DNA from: Phocaeicola salanitronis DSM 18170
Lineage (GTDB): Bacteria; Bacteroidota; Bacteroidia; Bacteroidales; Bacteroidaceae
Reading direction: 5' to 3'
DNA length: 64,000 nucleotides
Assembly (NCBI RefSeq): GCF_000190575.1
Contig: NC_015164.1
Coordinates: 3,244,501 to 3,308,500 of the forward strand
Shown here one piece after another: positions 21,250-31,064 of the stretch. A program made the position numbers and the translations under genes. The notes beneath the pieces are model-generated. The model was not told where the DNA came from. It saw only the letters and a program-made list of their open reading frames with translations, and searched no databases. Position 1 is the stretch's first letter. Each line of letters starts with the position of its first letter.

Positions 21250-21933
21250 ATGAAACTTATGCATACCGTTCGCGACATACTGCTTTTGTTTGTTTTGCTT
21301 TCCCTCTTTTCGTGCGGACAGAGGAAGCCTTCCGTTGTGCCTAATCAGGAGATGGCAGAGCGTTTGCTGAAGGAGGCAGACAGCCTGATGCGTGCCGATT
21401 CGGCTTTCTGGTATATGCCGGTCGACCGGGAAAATCCGCGTGTATGCCGGCATGACTCGCTTGTCCGGCAAAAGCTGGATGACGCGCTGCTGATGTGCCC
21501 TTCGCTAAAGAAAGCTTACCTGAGCAAATACATCTACCTGCTTCGGAGCCGGAAGATGGAAGAATTATTGCCGCTCTTGCGGAAGATGGAAACAAATGTA
21601 CCCGATTCGATAGCGGCGGATATGTGGCATTTGAAAGCGGCATTGGAAGACCGTGCCGGGTATCGGGATACAGCAAGGCACGACTTCCTGAAAGCTGATA
21701 CGCTTTATGCACTTGCGTTGAGAAAGACGATGAAAGAGAAAGCCGATACGGTTCAATACGCGATGTTGCGCCTGATGAAGGCATTGAACCTTTCCGTGTT
21801 TTATGACGATTTCAATCTGATACGCAATGAAATCAGGCTGTATAACGGGGTGCACCAAACACCTCTTGGCAATGCGGAACTGCTGAGCGCCTTCACCGGC
21901 AAGGAGGTGTATTATGATTATTTGTTTGAATGA
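21250..21933 (+). CDS. Hypothetical lipoprotein with TPR-like helices
   Basis: A 227-residue protein with a lipoprotein signal (LLFVLLSLFSC, then GQRKPS). The mature part is helical with repeated ALEDRAGYRDTARHDFLKADTLYALAL-style units that look like degenerate TPRs. I do not recognise a named family. A second in-frame ATG at 21259 (MHTVRD) is an equally plausible start. It stands alone between the divergent acetyltransferase gene and the convergent nadK. Confidence 0.65.
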   Translation: MKLMHTVRDILLLFVLLSLFSCGQRKPSVVPNQEMAERLLKEADSLMRADSAFWYMPVDRENPRVCRHDSLVRQKLDDALLMCPSLKKAYLSKYIYLLRSRKMEELLPLLRKMETNVPDSIAADMWHLKAALEDRAGYRDTARHDFLKADTLYALALRKTMKEKADTVQYAMLRLMKALNLSVFYDDFNLIRNEIRLYNGVHQTPLGNAELLSAFTGKEVYYDYLFE

Positions 21934-22044
21934 ATGCTTCCAGATAAGTAGCTGCTCATAATAAACTTATATGATTACGCCGGATTGCAAATCCGGCGTG
22001 ACAAGGTTCTTAATTGTTAATTATTAATTGTTAATTATTAATTA
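21934..22044. terminator. Hairpin and AT-rich repeats between convergent lipoprotein gene and nadK
   Basis: A perfect 10-bp stem ACGCCGGATT/AATCCGGCGT with a GCA loop spans 21977-21999. It is followed by TTAATTGTTAATTATTAATT heptad repeats up to the nadK stop. The hairpin can end transcription from either side; the heptads match the style of other gaps in the window. Confidence 0.6.
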
Positions 22045-22938
22045 TTAATTGTCAATTGTCCGGTTGTCCACTCCCCACATCATTTTTTCGCGCAGGGTAT
22101 TGAAGAACGTATGGTTGCACCGTTTGACGATGCGCACGAAATAGTCGGCACGAGTGATGCGCAGGCGGGTTCCTTCGCGGCAGGTCTCGCTTCGTCCGTC
22201 TACCGAAATCAGGAAGTTATGGTTCCGGCTTTCGATGTCGAGCGTGATTTCCCATTCGTCGCGTATCACGATGGGGCGGATGTTGAGGCTGTGCGGAGCT
22301 ACGGCGGTGAGGCTGATGGTGCCGCTTTGGGGCACAAGGATAGGCCCTCCTACGCTTAACGAGTAACCTGTAGAGCCGGTGGGAGTGGCTACTATCAACC
22401 CGTCTGCCTGATAGGTGCAGAGCAACTCATTGTTAATGTAGGCGCGGATGGTAATCATCGATGAGCTGTCCTGCTTTAAGACCGCTATCTCATTCAGGGC
22501 AAACGGATAGCCTTTCAGTACATGATTCTCGGTGGAGAGGTGCAGCACCCGGCGGGGTTCGGCGAGGTATTTCCCTTCGTAGATTTCATCGAAGGCTTCT
22601 TCCATCTGGTTGGGGGAGACATCGGCAAGGAATCCCAGCCGTCCGGTATTGATGCCCAAGATGGGAATCTCTTTTTTTCCTACACGGCTTGCCGCACGCA
22701 AGAACGTTCCGTCGCCTCCGATGCTAAGCACCATGTCGGCATCGAACGTGTTTCCCTGAAAAACCTTCAAGCCTTTCAGGTTGGCTTCCGTGTGTTGCTT
22801 CAGGAAGTCGTAGAAATCGTTGCTGATGCATATCTCGGCTTTTTTGCGGCGCAAGATGTCAAGCAGATGGGTGACGTGCGCCGATTTATGTTCTTGGTAT
22901 GTATTCCCGAAAAGGGCAAATCTGAGGATTCGTTGCAT
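22045..22938 (-). CDS. nadK: NAD kinase
   Basis: A 297-residue enzyme that phosphorylates NAD to NADP in the cytoplasm. The family motif GGDGT ([13 protein letters not shown]) is followed by [12 protein letters not shown], the NE/D segment [10 protein letters not shown] and [17 protein letters not shown] chose the ATG at 22938 ([12 protein letters not shown]) because the Rossmann-like strand starts there; the longer frame from 22992 adds 18 unconserved residues. It is divergent from the exbB-like gene, sharing a ~130-base promoter region. Confidence 0.95.
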   Translation of the reverse strand: MQRILRFALFGNTYQEHKSAHVTHLLDILRRKKAEICISNDFYDFLKQHTEANLKGLKVFQGNTFDADMVLSIGGDGTFLRAASRVGKKEIPILGINTGRLGFLADVSPNQMEEAFDEIYEGKYLAEPRRVLHLSTENHVLKGYPFALNEIAVLKQDSSSMITIRAYINNELLCTYQADGLIVATPTGSTGYSLSVGGPILVPQSGTISLTAVAPHSLNIRPIVIRDEWEITLDIESRNHNFLISVDGRSETCREGTRLRITRADYFVRIVKRCNHTFFNTLREKMMWGVDNRTIDN

Positions 22939-23071
22939 ATCTTGTAGCTTTTTATCAATCTTTATTCGGTAAAGAGAGCAGGTTGTTCGCAAATTCTGCT
23001 AACTTTGCATTTTGTTGGACGCAAAGATAATAAAATTAAATACAACCAAGAAAAAACAAACTGGAAAGAGT

Positions 23072-23794
23072 ATGATGAGTATGACATTGCTGGCGGCAGC
23101 GCAGACCGTTGCCGATACGTTGGCAGGAGCCAATCCGGTATTGACTCCTGTAGCTTCGGGAGAACCGGAAATGAATTTGTGGGACATGGCGTGCAAGGGC
23201 GGATGGATTATGATTGTACTGGCAATTATGTCGGTCATTGCCTTTTATGTATTTTTCGAACGTGCCTTCGCTATCCGTAAGGCAGGAAAAGAGGACCCGT
23301 TGTTTATGGACCGCATCCGGGATTATATCAAGACGGGTGAAATCAAATCGGCTATCAACTATTGCCGGATGGTGAATACGCCTTCGGCACGGATGATTGA
23401 GAAAGGCATTACCCGCATGGGGCGTCCGGTATCGGATGTGCAGGCGGCTATCGAGAATACCGGAAACATCGAGGTGGCTAAGCTGGAGAACGGTCTGGCG
23501 ATTATCGCTACGGTATCGAGCGGTGCGCCGATGCTGGGCTTTCTGGGGACGGTGACCGGTATGGTGCGTGCTTTTTGGAACATGGCAAATGCCGGCAATA
23601 ACATTGACATTACCTTGCTTTCGGGCGGTATCTACGAGGCGATGATTACTACGGTAGGCGGTTTGGTGGTCGGCATTGCGGCGATGTTTGCTTACAACCA
23701 CTTGGTTTATCGGGTGGATAAGGTGGTGAGCCAGATGGAAGCCCGTACGATGGCATTTATGGACTTGATAAACGAACCCGACGAAAAACGATAA
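23072..23794 (+). CDS. exbB: ExbB/TolQ/MotA family proton channel
   Basis: A 240-residue inner-membrane protein: a first membrane helix (GGWIMIVLAIMSVIAFYVFFERAF), a cytoplasmic helical region, and two more helices (LAIIATVSSGAPMLGFLGTVTGMV and GGIYEAMITTVGGLVVGIAAMFAYN). This is the ExbB layout; with ExbD it forms the proton-driven motor that energises TonB. I chose the ATG at 23072, preceded by GGAAAGAG; the frame is open from 23012 but the extra residues are basic and non-conserved. It is followed by exbD and a tonB-like gene, so ExbB is favoured over TolQ. Confidence 0.88.
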   Translation: MMSMTLLAAAQTVADTLAGANPVLTPVASGEPEMNLWDMACKGGWIMIVLAIMSVIAFYVFFERAFAIRKAGKEDPLFMDRIRDYIKTGEIKSAINYCRMVNTPSARMIEKGITRMGRPVSDVQAAIENTGNIEVAKLENGLAIIATVSSGAPMLGFLGTVTGMVRAFWNMANAGNNIDITLLSGGIYEAMITTVGGLVVGIAAMFAYNHLVYRVDKVVSQMEARTMAFMDLINEPDEKR

Positions 23795-23798
23795 GCGT

Positions 23799-24215
23799 AT
23801 GGCGTTGAAAAGAAGACAGAAAATATCGCCCAGCTTCAGCATGTCGTCGATGACCGACCTCATCTTCCTGTTGCTGATATTTTTTATGATTACTTCTACG
23901 ATGGTCTCGCCCAATGCCATCAAGGTGTTGCTTCCCCAAGGCTCGGAACAGACTTCGGCAAAGCCGATGGTGCGGGTGATTATCGACAAGGATCTGAATT
24001 ATTACGGTGCGTTCGGAAATGATGACGAGATGCCTTTATCGCTGGATGAGGTGCCTTCGTTTTTGCAGGAATGTGCCGCAAGGGAACCGGAAATGTATGT
24101 GGCGCTATATGCCGATGAGTCCATCCCTTACCGGGAAATTGTGCGGGTATTGAACATCGCGAATGAAAACCATTACAAGATGGTGCTCGCTACGCGGAGG
24201 CCGGATAAAGAATGA
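23799..24215 (+). CDS. exbD: ExbD/TolR family protein
   Basis: A 138-residue protein with a short cytoplasmic N-terminus, one membrane helix bearing the conserved aspartate (SSMTDLIFLLLIFFMITSTMV) and a periplasmic domain ending RPDKE. This is the ExbD/TolR partner of the preceding ExbB, 4 bases upstream. Together they convert proton flow into motion of a TonB-like protein, encoded next. Confidence 0.9.
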   Translation: MALKRRQKISPSFSMSSMTDLIFLLLIFFMITSTMVSPNAIKVLLPQGSEQTSAKPMVRVIIDKDLNYYGAFGNDDEMPLSLDEVPSFLQECAAREPEMYVALYADESIPYREIVRVLNIANENHYKMVLATRRPDKE

Positions 24216-24325
24216 ATTAGAGTAAACAAGGTAACAAGTTGACAAGGCAACAAGGTTTGAATAGTTTTACTAAGGTATTTGAAACCCTGTTAACTCGTTA
24301 ACTTGTCAGCTTAAAAAACAGAATT
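24216..24325. repeat. Imperfect inverted repeat in the exbD-tonB gap
   Basis: Degenerate AACAAGG/TTGACAAG units at 24228-24255 face their complement (CTGTTAACTCGTTAACTTGTC, split as CTGTTAACTCG and TTAACTTGTC) at 24286-24309. No gene is visible in the 110-base gap. Confidence 0.5.
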
Positions 24326-25153
24326 GTGAAACGAAGCAAGATAATCGGAATAATAGGAACCGTGGTGTTGCATGTGGCAGTGCTCGTGTTCTTGTTCCTG
24401 TATGTGCTTGTCCTTCCGGCGAAGCAAGAAGAAGGCGGTGTGCCTGTGATGTTGGGAGACAACGCTACGGGACAAGGCGATGCCGACCCTTATACGTTGA
24501 CCGAAGTGGATTTGCTTCCTCAGCCTGAAGCATCGGAACCGGACGTGCCTGCGCCTGACGGCGGGGAGGAACAGCCGTTGATTACCCAAGCCGATGAACC
24601 GTCTTTGCAGGTGAAGAAGGAAGAACCCCGGAAAGAGCAGAAACGGGAAGAGGCGGTGAAGGAAGAGAAAACGGCGGAACATCCAAAGCCCAGGGAAAAG
24701 ACCGAAGCCGAGAAACGTGCCGAAGCGGAACGGGCTGCGGCACAAACGGCATCGAGCAAGATAGCCGGAGCTTTCGGCAAAGGGGCTAAAATGGGTAGCA
24801 CCGGCAAGAGTGAAGGTGAAGGAAATCAAGGCAGCCCCACTGGAAACGGAAGTGAAGGGAAGGCATCGGGCGTGGGAGCATCGGGCGTATTCGACCTGAA
24901 CGGACGTTCGCTGGGTCCCGGAGGTTTGCCTTTGCCGGTATATAATGTGCAAGATGAAGGGCGTGTGGTTGTTACCATTGTGGTAGACCCGTCGGGCAGG
25001 GTAATCAGCACGCAGATAAACAAGCGCACCAATACGGTGAACCCGGCATTGAGACGTGCGGCGGAGGAGGCGGCACGCCGGGCAAGGTTCAACCAAGTGG
25101 ACGGTGTGAATAACCAGTCTGGGACAATAACGTATTACTTTAAATTAAAATAA
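24326..25153 (+). CDS. TonB-like energy transducer
   Basis: A 275-residue protein starting at GTG: one N-terminal membrane helix (IIGIIGTVVLHVAVLVFLFLYVLVL), a long Pro/Glu/Lys-rich periplasmic linker (~60-190), a Gly/Ser-rich stretch and a C-terminal TonB-type domain (GRVVVTIVVDPSGRVISTQINK, then YYFKLK). It passes energy from ExbBD to outer-membrane transporters. The VVDPSGRV element is the usual TonB C-terminal signature in Bacteroidetes. The genome is likely to encode several TonB paralogues, so I do not assign a symbol or a specific link to either PUL here. Confidence 0.85.
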   Translation: MKRSKIIGIIGTVVLHVAVLVFLFLYVLVLPAKQEEGGVPVMLGDNATGQGDADPYTLTEVDLLPQPEASEPDVPAPDGGEEQPLITQADEPSLQVKKEEPRKEQKREEAVKEEKTAEHPKPREKTEAEKRAEAERAAAQTASSKIAGAFGKGAKMGSTGKSEGEGNQGSPTGNGSEGKASGVGASGVFDLNGRSLGPGGLPLPVYNVQDEGRVVVTIVVDPSGRVISTQINKRTNTVNPALRRAAEEAARRARFNQVDGVNNQSGTITYYFKLK

Positions 25154-25157
25154 CTCT

Positions 25158-25709
25158 ATGAAATCGATTTGTATCTTTTTAGCTACGGGCTTTGAAGAAG
25201 TGGAAGCCCTGTTCCCGCTTGATATTCTGCGTCGGGGCGGTTTGAGTGTAAAGACTGTATCTGTAACGGGTGAACCGGCTGTAACCGGTGCGCACGGTGT
25301 TCCTGTCACGGCAGATTGCCTGATAGAAGACTTGAAGGAAGAAGACATCGAAATGATAGTCTTGCCGGGCGGGCTTCCCGGTGCGACCAATCTGGATGCA
25401 CATGCCGGGCTGGATGTGCTGGTGCGTAGCTTTGCCGATGCGCAGAAGCCGCTTGCCGCTATCTGTGCGGCTCCGCTGGTATACGGAAGACGCGGCTTGC
25501 TGAAAGGCAAGAAGGCTACTTGCTATCCGGGCTTCGATAAATACCTGGAAGGTGCGGAATATACCGGCAATATGGTGGAAGTTGCCGATAACTTTATCTT
25601 AGGTAAGGGACCGGCTGCCGCTTCTGCATTTGGTTTTGCTATCCTTGAAAAGTTTGCCGGAGCCGGTAAGGTAGCTGAAGTGAAGAACGGAATGCTTTTC
25701 GCCGAGTGA
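25158..25709 (+). CDS. DJ-1/PfpI family protein
   Basis: A 183-residue DJ-1/ThiJ/PfpI superfamily protein. The nucleophile elbow cysteine lies in [12 protein letters not shown] (~residue 101), with the conserved glutamate in ATGFEEVEA (~E16) and the [15 protein letters not shown] end segment. Such proteins are chaperone-, glyoxalase- or deglycase-like; the true substrate is debated. Its stop overlaps the ispD start by four bases, which implies coupling. Confidence 0.9.
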   Translation: MKSICIFLATGFEEVEALFPLDILRRGGLSVKTVSVTGEPAVTGAHGVPVTADCLIEDLKEEDIEMIVLPGGLPGATNLDAHAGLDVLVRSFADAQKPLAAICAAPLVYGRRGLLKGKKATCYPGFDKYLEGAEYTGNMVEVADNFILGKGPAAASAFGFAILEKFAGAGKVAEVKNGMLFAE

Positions 25710-26368
25710 AAAAATATGTAGTGATAGTCGCCGGAGGCAAAGGCTTGCGTATGGGAGGCGATATCCCCAAGCAGTTCCTTCCGGTTAAAGGGAAACCCGT
25801 ATTGATGCGTACATTGGAAGCTTTCCATGCATACGATGCGGCTATCCGCTTGATTGTCGTGTTGCCGGCAGACCAGCAAGCGTATTGGAAGCAGTTATGC
25901 CAGAAGTATGGCTTTACGCTTCCGCACCGGATAGCCGATGGGGGAGAAACCCGTTTCCATTCGGTTAAGAATGGGTTGGCATTGGTGGAAGAAGATGCAT
26001 TGGTCGGGGTACACGATGGAGTGCGCCCTTTTGTCTCGCCGGATGTGATTGCGGAATGCTACCGGAGCGCGGAAGAGAAAGGGGCGGCAATTCCGGTCGT
26101 GGATATCGTGGAAACCGTTCGCCGGATATCGGAAGACGGAGGGAGCGAAACGGTTCCGCGCGACCGGTATAAGTTGGTGCAAACTCCACAGGTATTCCGT
26201 GCTTCGCTATTGAAACAAGCATACGCCCAGCCTTATGTACCTGCCTTCACCGATGACGCTTCGGTGGTAGAGGCACTCGGTCATCGGGTGGAATTAGTGA
26301 GAGGCAACCGCGAGAACATCAAGTTGACCACTCCGTTTGATTTGAAATTGGCGGAAATGTTGTGTTGA
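25706..26368 (+). CDS. ispD: 2-C-methyl-D-erythritol 4-phosphate cytidylyltransferase
   Basis: A 220-residue enzyme of the MEP isoprenoid pathway, transferring CMP from CTP to MEP. The nucleotide-binding N-terminus is [19 protein letters not shown], and the active-site segments [22 protein letters not shown] and [11 protein letters not shown] are present. It starts at a GTG overlapping the previous stop by four bases. Length is normal for the family. Confidence 0.93.
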   Translation: MKKYVVIVAGGKGLRMGGDIPKQFLPVKGKPVLMRTLEAFHAYDAAIRLIVVLPADQQAYWKQLCQKYGFTLPHRIADGGETRFHSVKNGLALVEEDALVGVHDGVRPFVSPDVIAECYRSAEEKGAAIPVVDIVETVRRISEDGGSETVPRDRYKLVQTPQVFRASLLKQAYAQPYVPAFTDDASVVEALGHRVELVRGNRENIKLTTPFDLKLAEMLC

Positions 26369-26641
26369 ATTAAATTGGAACACAGAGGCACAAAGACACA
26401 GAGATTTTAATTACAGAGAAGGAGATAAATTGTAATCTTCACGAATGAAGATAAATAAAATATGAATGTCCTCATTTTACCAAATTGGCTGTAGGGGCGT
26501 ATCGCATACGCCCGAAAACGTCCACGTGGATAAGTTGGTGCATCCGGGCGTATGCGATACGCCCCTACATTAGCTGTTTGCGGATATTCAATAAATAAAA
26601 AACTCTGTGTCTCCGTGTCTCTGTGTTCAATTAATAAAACT
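26369..26641. repeat. Nested inverted repeats between ispD and recG
   Basis: Outer arms at about 26374-26412 and 26596-26634 are complementary (ACACAGAGGCACAAAGACAC facing GTGTCTCCGTGTCTCTGTGT). Inside them lies a perfect 25-bp inverted repeat (26490-26514 and 26545-26569) beginning TGTAGGGGCGTATCGC. Each inner arm is itself nearly palindromic, and the loop holds the 10-bp palindrome TCCACGTGGA at 26521. No gene is present. Confidence 0.85.
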
Positions 26642-28741
26642 ATGTCCGATTTATCATTACGTGATATAAAGTATTTACAAGGAGTAGGCCCCCAGCGGGC
26701 TGCCGTTTTGGAGAAGGAACTGAACATCCGTTCCTTCAAGGACTTGTTGTATTATTTCCCTTATAAATACGTAGACCGCAGCCGGCTTTATTACATTCAT
26801 GAGATAGACGGGAATATGCCTTACATCCAGTTGCGCGGGCAGATATTGAGCTTTGAAACCTTTGGCGAGGGAAGGCAACGCCGGCTGGTCGGGCATTTCT
26901 CGGACGGTACAGGAGTCGTTGACTTGGTTTGGTTTCAAGGCTTGAAATTTGTTGAGGGCAAATACAAAGCGCACGAACCTTACATTGTTTTCGGTAAGCC
27001 GACGGTATTCAACGGACGCATAAACATCGCTCATCCCGATATTGACCCTGCCGATGAACTGGTCCTTTCGAATATGGGGCTTCAGCCGTATTACAATACA
27101 ACGGAGAAAATGAAGCGGAGCAACCTGAACTCGCATGCGGTTGAGAAGTTGATGAAGAATCTTTTTGCCGCCCTCCAGCGGGAGGTAATCGAAGAGACGC
27201 TTAGCCCGCAACTGATAGAACAGCACCGCCTGATGCCGCTTTCCGATGCATTGCATAATATTCATTTTCCTCAAAACCCCGATTTGCTGCGGCGTGCGCA
27301 ATACCGCCTAAAGTTTGAGGAACTTTTTTACGTGCAGTTGAATATCTTGCGTTACACGCTGGAACGCCGGAACAAGTTCCGCGGACTTGTGTTCGGTACA
27401 GTGGGTGAAATCTTCCATACATTTTATGAGCAGAACCTTCCCTTCCAGCTTACCGGAGCGCAGAAGCGGGTCATCAAGGAAATGCGCCGTGACATGAAAA
27501 GCGGCAGGCAGATGAACCGTCTGCTTCAAGGCGATGTAGGAAGCGGAAAGACGCTTGTGGCACTGATGACCATGCTCATCGCTTTAGACAACGGCTATCA
27601 GGCGTGTATGATGGCACCGACCGAAATCCTTGCCAACCAGCATTATGAGACCATTACCCGTTTCCTTGCCGGGATGCCTGTCCGTGTAGAACTGCTGACA
27701 GGAAATGTGAAAGGCAAGAAGCGGGAAACAATCTTGCGCGATTTGGTGACGGGCGAGGTGCAGATACTCATCGGCACGCATGCCGTTATCGAAGATACCG
27801 TAAATTTCTCTTCGCTCGGATTGGTGGTGATTGACGAACAGCATCGGTTCGGTGTCGCCCAGCGTGCCAAGCTTTGGAAGAAAAACACGTGTCCGCCTCA
27901 TGTGTTGGTAATGACTGCCACGCCTATCCCCCGTACGCTTGCCATGACTTTGTATGGTGATTTGGACGTCTCGGTTATCGATGAACTGCCTCCGGGACGC
28001 AAGCCGATACAGACGATTCATCAGTTTGACAACCGGCGTGCTCTGTTATACGCTTTTATCCGTAAGCAACTCCAGGAGGGCAGGCAGGCATACATTGTCT
28101 ATCCCCTGATTCAGGAAAGCGAGAAGATGGACATCAAGAACCTGGAAGACGGATATCTGCACGTGTGCGAAGCTTTTCCCGAATACAAGGTGAGCAAGGT
28201 GCACGGCAAGATGAAGGCTGCGGAGAAAGATGCGGAGATGCAGCGTTTTGTCGAGAATGAAACGCAGATACTTGTGGCGACTACGGTCATCGAAGTCGGG
28301 GTAAATGTGCCCAATGCTTCGGTCATGGTCATTGAGAATGCCGAACGCTTTGGCTTGTCGCAGCTTCATCAATTAAGAGGAAGGGTAGGGCGTGGCGCCG
28401 ACCAGTCGTATTGCATCCTTGTGACCGGATATAAGCTGACAGAAGATACCCGCAAGCGCATTCAAATCATGGTAGACACAAACGACGGTTTCGAGATAGC
28501 CGAAGCCGACCTGAAGCTCCGCGGTCCCGGAGATTTGGAAGGGACGCAACAGAGCGGTGTGGCATTCGATTTGAAGATTGCCGACATTGCCCGTGACGGA
28601 CAGCTTCTTCAATACGTCCGTGAAATCGCGGAACATTTGCTTGAGGCAGATCCGCAAGGTACACGTCCCGAGAATGCTGTCGTCTGGCAACAATTAAAGG
28701 AGTTGAGGAAGAAAAACGTGAACTGGGCTGTGATTTCGTAA
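26642..28741 (+). CDS. recG: ATP-dependent DNA helicase RecG
   Basis: A 699-residue branch-migration helicase that remodels stalled forks and Holliday junctions. It has the N-terminal wedge/OB domain (~1-250), the Walker A motif LLQGDVGSGKTLVAL, the DEQH box (VVIDEQHRFGVAQR), motif III MTATPIPRTLAM, and the C-terminal QLRGRVGRG and DLKLRGPGDLEGTQQSG motifs. I chose the ATG at 26642 (MSDLSLRDIKYLQGVGPQRA); an in-frame start at 26552 lies inside the upstream inverted repeat and would add unconserved residues. Confidence 0.97.
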   Translation: MSDLSLRDIKYLQGVGPQRAAVLEKELNIRSFKDLLYYFPYKYVDRSRLYYIHEIDGNMPYIQLRGQILSFETFGEGRQRRLVGHFSDGTGVVDLVWFQGLKFVEGKYKAHEPYIVFGKPTVFNGRINIAHPDIDPADELVLSNMGLQPYYNTTEKMKRSNLNSHAVEKLMKNLFAALQREVIEETLSPQLIEQHRLMPLSDALHNIHFPQNPDLLRRAQYRLKFEELFYVQLNILRYTLERRNKFRGLVFGTVGEIFHTFYEQNLPFQLTGAQKRVIKEMRRDMKSGRQMNRLLQGDVGSGKTLVALMTMLIALDNGYQACMMAPTEILANQHYETITRFLAGMPVRVELLTGNVKGKKRETILRDLVTGEVQILIGTHAVIEDTVNFSSLGLVVIDEQHRFGVAQRAKLWKKNTCPPHVLVMTATPIPRTLAMTLYGDLDVSVIDELPPGRKPIQTIHQFDNRRALLYAFIRKQLQEGRQAYIVYPLIQESEKMDIKNLEDGYLHVCEAFPEYKVSKVHGKMKAAEKDAEMQRFVENETQILVATTVIEVGVNVPNASVMVIENAERFGLSQLHQLRGRVGRGADQSYCILVTGYKLTEDTRKRIQIMVDTNDGFEIAEADLKLRGPGDLEGTQQSGVAFDLKIADIARDGQLLQYVREIAEHLLEADPQGTRPENAVVWQQLKELRKKNVNWAVIS

Positions 28742-28835
28742 AAGATGTATGACACCCCCAAGGAGTTATAATCGTCTTTACATGATGGCATCCGCAAAAT
28801 GTACAAATTAATGCCGCGAGAAGTATAGGCCAATA

Positions 28836-29029
28836 AGAAGCTGTTTTGAATTTATCGTGCGCTGATTTGGGATGAGTTTTTGAGGCATTTTCGCTTCTGT
28901 GATGAGGAAGATAGCGGGCTATCTGACGAAGAACAGGAGCGGAAAGGACCAAAAAATCGCCCAAAGCACACACGAAAACGGATACATCAAGCCAAGAAAA
29001 ACTTTTTGGAGAAATTCAAAACAGCTTCT
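28836..29029. repeat. Repeat element with terminal inverted repeats, copy 2
   Basis: A 194-bp element with perfect 18-bp ends (28836-28853, AGAAGCTGTTTTGAATTT, and its complement at 29012-29029). It is about 98% identical to copy 3 (32650-32843), which is in the opposite orientation. An open frame runs through both copies in the same register, but with no homology I recognise. It lies between recG and the lepA terminator. The 28742-28835 stretch before it holds nothing recognisable. Confidence 0.85.
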
Positions 29030-29074
29030 AAAAAAACGCATGCGCCCGTATGGCTTCATACAAGCGTATGCGTT
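29030..29074 (-). terminator. Intrinsic terminator downstream of lepA
   Basis: On the minus strand AACGCATACGCTTGTATG pairs (with G-U wobbles) with CATACGGGCGCATGCGTT around an AAGC loop, followed directly by a run of T. A second stem (GAACGCTCGTAT/ATGCGGGCGTTC) lies nearer to the lepA stop at 29084-29113. The terminator abuts the end of repeat copy 2. Confidence 0.75.
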
Positions 29075-29120
29075 GTCTGATATGAACGCCCGCATCAGCC
29101 GATACGAGCGTTCGTGTTTT

Positions 29121-30902
29121 TTAATCCAACTTCAATACTGCCAGGAACGCTTTTTGCGGAACCTCTACCGTACCGATTTGCTTCATGCGCTTCTTGCCCC
29201 GCTTCTGCTTTTCAAGCAATTTACGCTTACGGCTCACATCGCCTCCATAACATTTTGCCGTTACATCCTTACGCACGGCTTTAATGGTTTCGCGGGCAAT
29301 AATCTTGGCTCCGATAGCAGCCTGAATCGCAATCTCAAACTGCTGGCGGGGAATCAGTTCTTTCAGCTTTTCGCACATACGGCGTCCCAAATCGTATGCA
29401 TTGTCTACATGAGTAAGGGTAGAAAGCGCATCCACCGGCTCTCCGTTTAACAGGATATCCAGCTTCACCAATTTCGATGGGCGGAAACCGGCGGTATGAT
29501 AATCGAAAGAAGCGTATCCTTTTGAAAGGCTCTTCAACTTGTCGTAGAAGTCGATAACGATTTCGCCCAAAGGCATTTTATAATGCAATTCCACCCGATT
29601 CCCTGATATATAGTCCTGACGTACCAGTTCTCCCCGCTTCCCAAGGCAAAGCGTCATAATCGGACCGATATAATCAGTCGTAGTAATGATCGATGCATCA
29701 ATGTAAGGCTCTTCAATATGGTCTATCAGTGTCGGGTCGGGCATGCCGCCGGGATTGTGCACTTCCTGCACGCCTCCCTGCTTGTCGTACACCATATAAG
29801 AAACGTTCGGCACGGTGGTGATGACATTCATGTTGAACTCACGGTCCAAACGCTCCTGCACGATTTCCATGTGGAGCAAGCCTAAAAAGCCACACCGGAA
29901 ACCAAAGCCCAACGCCAAGGATGATTCGGGCTGGAAAGTCAGCGAAGCGTCATTCAACTGAAGCTTTTCCAACGAAGAACGCAAATTCTCATAATCTTCC
30001 GCCTCAATGGGATAAACGCCGGCAAAGACCATCGGCTTGACTTCCTCAAACCCTTCGATGGCTTTTTCGCAAGGACGTTCGATATGCGTAATCGTATCGC
30101 CGACTTTTACTTCACGCGATGTCTTGATGCCCGAAATGATATAACCTACATCGCCGGTCCGCAATTCTTTGCGGGGCACCAGGTCCATTTTCAATACGCC
30201 CACTTCATCCGCGTCGTATTCTTTTCCGGTATTGAAGAACTTCACCTTGTCTCCTGTGCGGATAACGCCGTTTTCTACTTTGAAATAGGCAATAATGCCA
30301 CGGAACGAATTAAATACCGAATCGAATATCAAAGCCTGAAGCGGTGCATTTTCATCTCCTGTCGGGCAAGGGATACGCTCTACTACAGCCTTCAGAATCT
30401 CTTCTACCCCCATGCCGGTTTTCCCTGACGCACGGATAATCTCTTCGCGCTTGCATCCCAGCAGGTCGATAATTTCATCTTCCACTTCGTCAGGCATGGC
30501 ACTGTCCATGTCGCATTTATTCATTACCGGAATGATTTCCAAGTCGTGCTCCAATGCCATATAAAGATTCGAGATAGTCTGAGCCTGTACGCCCTGTGAG
30601 GCATCTACGACCAATAAAGCTCCCTCACATGCAGCGATAGAGCGAGACACTTCATACGAAAAGTCTACATGCCCCGGAGTGTCAATCAGGTTGAGAATAT
30701 ATTTTTCTCCGTTGTACATATATTCCATTTGAATGGCATGGCTCTTAATGGTAATGCCCCGTTCCCGTTCCAAATCCATGTCATCAAGCATCTGCCCTTC
30801 CGTAATTTTAATCGTTTGGGTATATTCCAGCAGGCGGTCGGCAAGCGTAGACTTCCCATGGTCGATATGGGCGATGATGCAGAAATTTCGGATATTCTTC
30901 AT
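29121..30902 (-). CDS. lepA: Elongation factor 4 (LepA)
   Basis: A 593-residue translational GTPase of the EF-G-like family that acts on the ribosome. The P-loop is AHIDHGKST (residues 11-19), followed by [10 protein letters not shown], the G3 motif DTPGHVDF and NKCD. The C-terminal LepA-specific domain (SYVVYDKQGG-like [20 protein letters not shown], and [24 protein letters not shown]) separates it from EF-G and BipA. It is downstream of a MATE gene on the same strand, with a hairpin between them. Confidence 0.97.
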   Translation of the reverse strand: MKNIRNFCIIAHIDHGKSTLADRLLEYTQTIKITEGQMLDDMDLERERGITIKSHAIQMEYMYNGEKYILNLIDTPGHVDFSYEVSRSIAACEGALLVVDASQGVQAQTISNLYMALEHDLEIIPVMNKCDMDSAMPDEVEDEIIDLLGCKREEIIRASGKTGMGVEEILKAVVERIPCPTGDENAPLQALIFDSVFNSFRGIIAYFKVENGVIRTGDKVKFFNTGKEYDADEVGVLKMDLVPRKELRTGDVGYIISGIKTSREVKVGDTITHIERPCEKAIEGFEEVKPMVFAGVYPIEAEDYENLRSSLEKLQLNDASLTFQPESSLALGFGFRCGFLGLLHMEIVQERLDREFNMNVITTVPNVSYMVYDKQGGVQEVHNPGGMPDPTLIDHIEEPYIDASIITTTDYIGPIMTLCLGKRGELVRQDYISGNRVELHYKMPLGEIVIDFYDKLKSLSKGYASFDYHTAGFRPSKLVKLDILLNGEPVDALSTLTHVDNAYDLGRRMCEKLKELIPRQQFEIAIQAAIGAKIIARETIKAVRKDVTAKCYGGDVSRKRKLLEKQKRGKKRMKQIGTVEVPQKAFLAVLKLD

Positions 30903-30972
30903 ATAGTTTTCTTAATTACAGCGTTTGGGATGCAAAGATAACGAAAAAAGTAAAAGTGACCAAATTTGAAGT

Positions 30973-31059
30973 TCACCACAGATTACACAGATTAAATCAA
31001 CTATCACGATGAACCATTCATATCACATTGATAGATTTAATCTGTGTCATCTGTGGTGA
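30973..31059. repeat. Long inverted repeat between the MATE gene and lepA
   Basis: Arms of 26 bp (30973-30998 and 31034-31059; TCACCACAGATTACACAGAT and its complement at the outer ends) have one mismatch and a ~35-base loop. It probably forms a strong RNA hairpin in either direction; it could separate the two genes' transcripts. The same CACAGATTACACAGATT-type repeat is common in Bacteroidales as I recall it. Confidence 0.8.
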
Positions 31060-31064
31060 GAAAA

